Origin: Methylovulum sp.
GTDB lineage: Bacteria; Pseudomonadota; Gammaproteobacteria; Methylococcales; Methylomonadaceae
Assembly: GCA_028713595.1 (NCBI GenBank)
Contig: JAQTNZ010000003.1
Span: 1 to 20,827, forward strand
DNA length: 20,827 nt
Direction of reading: 5' to 3'
Shown: piece by piece, positions 16,718 through 20,827 of the stretch
How positions within the stretch are numbered: the stretch's first letter is position 1
How the letters are laid out: each line of letters starts with the position of its first letter
Notes under the pieces: generated by a model
The model's database searches: none
What the model was told of the DNA's origin: nothing
What the model saw: the letters and a program-made list of their open reading frames with translations, nothing else
Made by a program: the position numbers and the translations under genes

Positions 16718-16732
16718 GCCGGATCAGTTTTT

Positions 16733-17521
16733 ATGGTCAATAGGTATAAAGCAATGCTTGATTGGAATGTGACTTACGCCGCCATTTGGCGGCAACGCAA
16801 AGAATACCTGCGCCCCGTGCGCCACATTGACCCTATCCAATTGGATGATTTGTTGGGCATTGACGGCAAAAAACAGTTGCTGGTGGACAATACCGAACGC
16901 TTTCTGGCGGGCAAGCCCGCCAACAACGCTTTGCTGTGGGGGTCGCGGGGTACGGGCAAATCATCATTAATCAAAGCCTTACTGAATGCCTATAAAGCGG
17001 TGGGCTTACGGCTGATTGAAGTGGATAAGCAAGATTTGGTGTATTTGCCGGAAATTGTCGATGACATCCGCGAACTCCCTCAACGTTTCATCATTTATTG
17101 TGATGACCTGTCTTTTGAGTCCGGCGACAGCCATTACAAATCCTTAAAAAGCGTGTTGGAAGGCTCAATTGAGCTGCCGCCGGACAATGTCCTGGTCTAT
17201 GCCACTTCTAACCGCCGGCATTTGCTGCCGGAGCTGATGAAAGACAACCTCGACTCCCACTTAGTTGATAGGGAAGTGCATTATTCGGACACCGTGGAAG
17301 AAAAAACCTCGCTGTCCGACCGTTTCGGCTTGTCGTTAGGTTTTTATCCGCAAACCACCCAAACCTATCTGGAGATTATTGACGGCTTTTTCCCTGAGGT
17401 GACGGGCGACCGTACCGGCCTACACAAAGCCGCCCTGGATTTTGCCCATCAACGCGCCTCAAAAAGCGGCCGCACCGCCAAGCAGTTTTATAACGCGTTT
17501 GTCGGTGCGGCATTTGCCTAA
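16733..17521 (+). CDS. DUF815-family AAA+ type P-loop ATPase
   Basis: In this 262-residue protein, the Walker A motif GSRGTGKS is at about 70-77 and Walker B is IIYCDDLSFE (Asp124, Asp125). VLVYATSNRRHLLPE is a sensor-1-like strand, and SDRFGLSL holds a probable arginine finger. This is the DUF815 arrangement, whose cellular role is not established. The frame runs back to a TTG at 16673; I chose the ATG at 16733 because a TATAAT lies between them. An ATG at 16754 (MLDWNV) is also possible. It is the last gene with the GC-rich composition of the host; the AT-rich operon begins 154 bp later. Confidence 0.88.
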   Translation: MVNRYKAMLDWNVTYAAIWRQRKEYLRPVRHIDPIQLDDLLGIDGKKQLLVDNTERFLAGKPANNALLWGSRGTGKSSLIKALLNAYKAVGLRLIEVDKQDLVYLPEIVDDIRELPQRFIIYCDDLSFESGDSHYKSLKSVLEGSIELPPDNVLVYATSNRRHLLPELMKDNLDSHLVDREVHYSDTVEEKTSLSDRFGLSLGFYPQTTQTYLEIIDGFFPEVTGDRTGLHKAALDFAHQRASKSGRTAKQFYNAFVGAAFA

Positions 17522-17549
17522 AAGCCCGGCCAAGCGGGTAGGGGTTTTT
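17520..17549 (+). terminator. Possible terminator after the DUF815 ATPase
   Basis: AAAAGCCC at the stop codon can pair with GGGGTTTT (17541-17548), with one G-G mismatch, and is followed by one further T; a smaller CCCG/CGGG stem is an alternative. It is imperfect, but it is placed exactly where the host-like sequence ends. Confidence 0.35.
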
Positions 17550-17675
17550 AGTCCGATAAGGGCAAGAAAGTATTTGTGCATTCATTGGGAATTACTCTAT
17601 GTTACAGTTGCGATGCAATTCAAGTAGGATGAACAGAATTATCTATTTTCACAAAAACAATGGGGTGATAATTAA

Positions 17676-18353
17676 ATGTTACTAAAAGCAGAGTTTCCAA
17701 GAAATTATGAAGCTAAAACGATTTGTTGCTTTGTTTTAGATACCTCAGGCTCAATGGGAGGCGAGCCAATTGCAGAGCTTAATAATGGTTTAAAAGAGTT
17801 TCATGAAGAAATCCATAACGATGAAACAACAGCTCAACGTTTGGAAATTGCTATTGTTACTTTTGACAATAATATTAAGATCGTACAAGAACCCGCTCTA
17901 GTAGAAGATTTTGCCGCGCCTACTTTAACGGTTACTGGCACAACAAGAATGGTCGATGGTGTGCGTGAAGCTATTACTTTGGTCGAAACACGCAAGCAAT
18001 GGTATAAACAAACTGGGCAGCAATATTTACGTCCTTGGATTATTCTGATTACTGATGGCGCACCCGATGGCGGTCAAAATATACATGGATTGGCGCAAGA
18101 AATTCGAGATGGCATGAATAATAAAGCCTTTGTTTTTTTAGCCGTAGGTGTAAAAGGTGCAGATATGAAAATTTTGCAAACCATATCGGGTTCCCTTAAA
18201 GAAAAATCCGTAGGCCCTTATATGTTGCAAGGCCTCAAATTTTCTGAGTTCTTTGAATGGATGAGCGCAAGTATGGCGATTGCATCAAGTTCAGCTGAAG
18301 GCGACAAAGTGAGCTTGCCTAAACCTACATGGACAGATGGTTTTGAAATATGA
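17676..18353 (+). CDS. TerY/YegL-like von Willebrand factor A domain protein
   Basis: The protein is essentially a single vWA domain of 225 residues with an intact metal-ion-dependent adhesion site: DTSGSM at 22-27, Thr89/Thr90 in TGTTRMVDG, and Asp127 in LITDGAPDGG. There is no signal peptide or membrane segment, so it is cytoplasmic. The C-terminal LPKPTW tail is typical of TerY-type proteins. It is the first gene of an operon with a PP2C phosphatase and a kinase, the set known as the TerY-P triad and matching E. coli yegL-yegK(pphC)-yegI. Its likely job is to scaffold or present a kinase or phosphatase substrate. GGGGTGAT precedes the ATG at normal distance. Composition is much AT-richer than the genes to its left. 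Confidence 0.92.
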   Translation: MLLKAEFPRNYEAKTICCFVLDTSGSMGGEPIAELNNGLKEFHEEIHNDETTAQRLEIAIVTFDNNIKIVQEPALVEDFAAPTLTVTGTTRMVDGVREAITLVETRKQWYKQTGQQYLRPWIILITDGAPDGGQNIHGLAQEIRDGMNNKAFVFLAVGVKGADMKILQTISGSLKEKSVGPYMLQGLKFSEFFEWMSASMAIASSSAEGDKVSLPKPTWTDGFEI

Positions 18354-19198
18354 ATAACAAGACCAGCACCCACTCATGGTTGATAGTATCTCATTCAGCA
18401 ATAGGTAGGCAACATGTTAAGAAGAATATCCCTTGCCAAGATGCCCATTATCTTATTGAAGTGAATGCTGAAACAGGTATTGCCGTTGTTTGTGATGGTG
18501 CTGGTTCAGCTATAGAATCCCATATGGGTGCAAAAATTGTTGCTAAACAAACGAGTGTTTTATTAAAGCGTGAAATTGAAACAGTCGCTTGGCAGTTTCC
18601 TTCCAATACTGATGCTAATATATGGCAAAACATCAGCTATGAAGTTTTGTTAAAGGTACGGGATTTTCTCAATAGATTTGCTAAAAAAACCAACAGGGAT
18701 GTTAAATTACTAGCGTGTACTGTTATTGTGGTTGTTTACAGTCCACACACCATCCTTATTAGCCATATTGGTGATGGTAGGGCGGCATATTGTAATAATC
18801 GTGGTGATTGGCAAGCAATAATGACTCCTTTTAAAGGAGAAGAGGCTAATCAGACCATGTTTATTACTTGTGATTTATGGTGTAGCCATGCCGAATACTT
18901 GGAATGCAACATTATCAATGACGATATTGCCGCATTCACGCTTATGTCAGATGGCTGTGAAAATTATGCTTTTCAAACAAATAGCTATGATGAAGAAAAA
19001 GGTATTTTTTTTTCACTTAATGAACCCTATAGCAAATTTTTTCAGCCATTAACAGGGCAGTTATTATCTTTATACAAGCAAGGCTATTCAGATCAAGAGC
19101 TTAATAAAGAGTGGCAAAATTTTATAGAATCTGGAAATGAAAGTTTAGCGAAAGAAAGTGATGATAAGACCCTAATTTTAGGCATATTGAAGGCATGA
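18350..19198 (+). CDS. PP2C-family serine/threonine phosphatase
   Basis: The 282-residue cytoplasmic PP2C protein shows metal-binding motifs in order: IPCQDAH (Asp31), VVCDGAGSA (Asp49, Gly50), LLACTVIVVV, SHIGDGRAAY, a TLMSDGCEN motif and the C-terminal ESDDKTLILGIL. The short form and the PCQD start match the PphC/YegK type that accompanies TerY/YegL proteins. It would reverse phosphorylation by the kinase encoded next. The ATG overlaps the vWA stop as ATGA, and the kinase begins 4 nt after its own stop, so all three should be made in fixed proportions. Confidence 0.92.
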   Translation: MNNKTSTHSWLIVSHSAIGRQHVKKNIPCQDAHYLIEVNAETGIAVVCDGAGSAIESHMGAKIVAKQTSVLLKREIETVAWQFPSNTDANIWQNISYEVLLKVRDFLNRFAKKTNRDVKLLACTVIVVVYSPHTILISHIGDGRAAYCNNRGDWQAIMTPFKGEEANQTMFITCDLWCSHAEYLECNIINDDIAAFTLMSDGCENYAFQTNSYDEEKGIFFSLNEPYSKFFQPLTGQLLSLYKQGYSDQELNKEWQNFIESGNESLAKESDDKTLILGILKA

Positions 19199-19202
19199 AA
19201 TT

Positions 19203-20240
19203 ATGGCTATTTTCTTCACATCAGCTCATCAAAAAATAGAAGTTGAGGATAAGCCCTTCGGAAAAGGTGGCGAAGGATCTGTACACAAAATAATATCCCC
19301 CGCTTTTTTAAAAGATTGCTGTCTAAAACTTTATGCAGATAAGTATAAAACTTCTGAACGACAAAGCAAAATAGAGTTTATGGTTAAGAATAAACCCAGC
19401 AAGTTAAGCAGTACCGTTTATATGCTATGCTGGCCTAACGAAATTGTCTTTGATAACATAGGACAATTTGTTGGTTTCTTATTGCCATTAGCTTGGCCTA
19501 ATAGCGTTAAACTATATAGTTTGTGCTTGCCTGATAAAGATACCCCAAACCCTGCGTGGCTTAGCAGATTTACTAGACAAACATCTCAGGGGAAAGCATC
19601 ACGCTTAAAACTGATTGTTAATATAGCGAGTGCTATACATAGCGTTCATAGCTTCAATAAATATGTATTCGTTGATATGAAGCCCGAAAATATATTGGTC
19701 ACGGAAGAGGCTAAAATAGCCATTATTGATCTTGATTCAATTCAAATAGCAGAAAATAAACAAGTTCAGTTCAACGCACAAGTCGCTACCCCTGAATACA
19801 GCCCACCCGAAGCAATCAATCCAAAAGAAAATTATATTCCGGTGAATTGGGATAGGTTTTCGATGGCGATTATTTTTTATAAGCTACTGTTTGGTATTCA
19901 TCCTTTCACCGCATCATTTAAAGGCAGTTATGAACAAATTACTACACCTCAAGAAGCTATAAAGAATGGGTTATTTGTCAATGGTTATAAATGGAGTTAT
20001 GTGGCGATATTACCACCGCCACATGGGAATTTTAAAAATATAGACATGAAGTTACAAGACTTATTTAAGTTAGCTTTTGATAACGGATTGATTCGCGCAG
20101 ATTTACGTCCAGCCGCAGAAAATTGGGGAAAGATAGTTTATGACATGGTTAATACCAAAATAACAAGCACAGTTTTTTTGAGCAGTGAAATCGAAAATGT
20201 CCTAAAAAACAGAATACGCCAAATTAAAGGCTTATTATGA
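19203..20240 (+). CDS. Eukaryotic-like Ser/Thr protein kinase, YegI/TerY-P type, short form
   Basis: The 345 residues form a kinase domain with a short tail. The glycine loop is GKGGEGSV (21-28) and the probable ATP lysine is Lys42 (LKLY). The catalytic loop reads FVDMKPEN, with Asp158 and Asn163, so the usual HRD is replaced by VFVD; the metal-binding DFG is DLD (Asp176), and SPPE stands for APE. These replacements are usual in the TerY-P/YegI group, and the residues needed for catalysis are kept. E. coli YegI is much longer, with a C-terminal extension that is absent here. There is no membrane segment. The stop overlaps the next gene as ATGA, tying kinase output to the MotA/ZorA-like protein, a plausible substrate. 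Confidence 0.9.
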   Translation: MAIFFTSAHQKIEVEDKPFGKGGEGSVHKIISPAFLKDCCLKLYADKYKTSERQSKIEFMVKNKPSKLSSTVYMLCWPNEIVFDNIGQFVGFLLPLAWPNSVKLYSLCLPDKDTPNPAWLSRFTRQTSQGKASRLKLIVNIASAIHSVHSFNKYVFVDMKPENILVTEEAKIAIIDLDSIQIAENKQVQFNAQVATPEYSPPEAINPKENYIPVNWDRFSMAIIFYKLLFGIHPFTASFKGSYEQITTPQEAIKNGLFVNGYKWSYVAILPPPHGNFKNIDMKLQDLFKLAFDNGLIRADLRPAAENWGKIVYDMVNTKITSTVFLSSEIENVLKNRIRQIKGLL

Positions 20241-20827
20241 AAACAGAAGAAGTGGTTATTGTTTTATTCTTTTTAGGAATATCAGGTTATGCTATTTATT
20301 ATCTATACAATTTGTGGAAAATTAAAAATCAGATACTGAATCAACTTGATAGTAAAGATATTCATGCTTATAAGTGCTATGTTAAAACGATAAAAACGCT
20401 CACTAACAGCAAAAAGACTTTTACACCCGCCAAACAGTTTTTTACGCTTGAAAAATTACTTAAAGATAATAATATCAATTTGCGTTTGTATCTTGCTATA
20501 CCCAGTTTATTAGTAGGCCTTGGCGTATTGGGAACATTTATTGGTTTTTCGATGACAGTTTGGTCGGTTGGCGACCTACTCGATGCCAGCAATCAACTGG
20601 AAAGCATGAAAAAACTATTTGCATCGGTAAAAATAGCTTTCGTGTCTTCTGTAGCCGGAATGTTTTGGTCATTTATCTTTTCAAAATTTGAAAAAATCCA
20701 ATTTTACAAATTAGAAGAAAAAATAAATATACAATGCGATCGGCTTGATGAAATTTATTATCAAGCGCATGAGGAATATATCAGGGAGTTTATTGGCAAT
20801 ATTGAAAATACGTTAACAGCCAATATA
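20237..20827 (+). CDS. MotA/TolQ/ExbB-superfamily channel protein, ZorA-like (partial, open at right edge)
   Basis: The frame starts at an ATG overlapping the kinase stop and stays open for 197 codons to the end of the window. One helix is at about 5-27, then a basic cytoplasmic stretch, then IPSLLVGLGVLGTFIGFSMT (about 88-107) and a third helix within VKIAFVSSVAGMFWSFIFSK (about 131-150). After that a charged, helix-prone tail begins. The P-x-LL-x-GLG-x-LGTF-x-G helix and the AF-x-SS-x-AGM-x-x-S helix resemble ZorA of Zorya defence systems more than the ExbB at the start of this window. ZorA pairs with the MotB/OmpA-like ZorB in a proton-driven motor with a long intracellular tail. That a ZorB-like gene follows is prediction. 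Composition matches the three genes before it. Confidence 0.82.
   Translation, partial: MKTEEVVIVLFFLGISGYAIYYLYNLWKIKNQILNQLDSKDIHAYKCYVKTIKTLTNSKKTFTPAKQFFTLEKLLKDNNINLRLYLAIPSLLVGLGVLGTFIGFSMTVWSVGDLLDASNQLESMKKLFASVKIAFVSSVAGMFWSFIFSKFEKIQFYKLEEKINIQCDRLDEIYYQAHEEYIREFIGNIENTLTANI

Overview
The window looks like chromosomal DNA of a gammaproteobacterial methylotroph or methanotroph, most likely Methylococcales. The main clue is a beta-RFAP synthase (7023..7985), the committed enzyme of tetrahydromethanopterin synthesis, which in bacteria is largely confined to C1-oxidising lineages. TusB, DsrC/TusE, XerD and YaiI proteins of gammaproteobacterial type, and a large structured intergenic repeat, fit that placement. 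The assignment is inference from protein families; no rRNA or marker gene is present.

Layout. (1) 130..5087, plus strand: a TonB-energised iron locus with exbB, exbD, a catecholate-type TonB-dependent receptor, a PepSY membrane protein and the PiuC/YbiX hydroxylase. (2) 5227..6160, minus strand: a tight three-gene unit of a Gdx/SugE exporter, TusB, and a DsrC/TusE protein carrying both redox cysteines. (3) 6238..6675, minus strand: a Nudix hydrolase with two palindromes upstream. (4) 7023..9181, minus strand: YaiI, a HAD phosphatase and beta-RFAP synthase, closed by a strong terminator at about 6800. (5) 9250..11472, minus strand: an M20 amidohydrolase and N-carbamoylputrescine amidase. (6) 11614..17521, plus strand: two family-4 glycosyltransferases separated by a 423-bp structured repeat region, then UDP-glucose dehydrogenase, XerD and a DUF815 ATPase. 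The glycosyltransferases and Ugd suggest surface polysaccharide synthesis. (7) 17676..20827, plus strand: a visibly AT-richer block that looks horizontally acquired.

The most interesting part is block 7. It encodes a TerY/YegL-like vWA protein, a PP2C phosphatase, a short Ser/Thr kinase, and the first 197 residues of a MotA/TolQ/ExbB-superfamily protein whose membrane segments look more like ZorA of the Zorya anti-phage system than like ExbB. Two junctions overlap by ATGA and the third is 4 nt, so the four genes are almost certainly one translationally coupled operon. I infer a phosphorylation-controlled, ion-driven membrane motor or channel, possibly for phage defence or envelope stress. The operon runs off the right edge; a MotB/OmpA-like (ZorB-like) partner is predicted next.

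Two stretches longer than 300 bp lack genes: 6676..7022 (inverted palindromes, a terminator, then nothing recognisable) and 12799..13221 (palindrome plus composite hairpin repeat). I see no tRNA, rRNA, CRISPR array or transposase.
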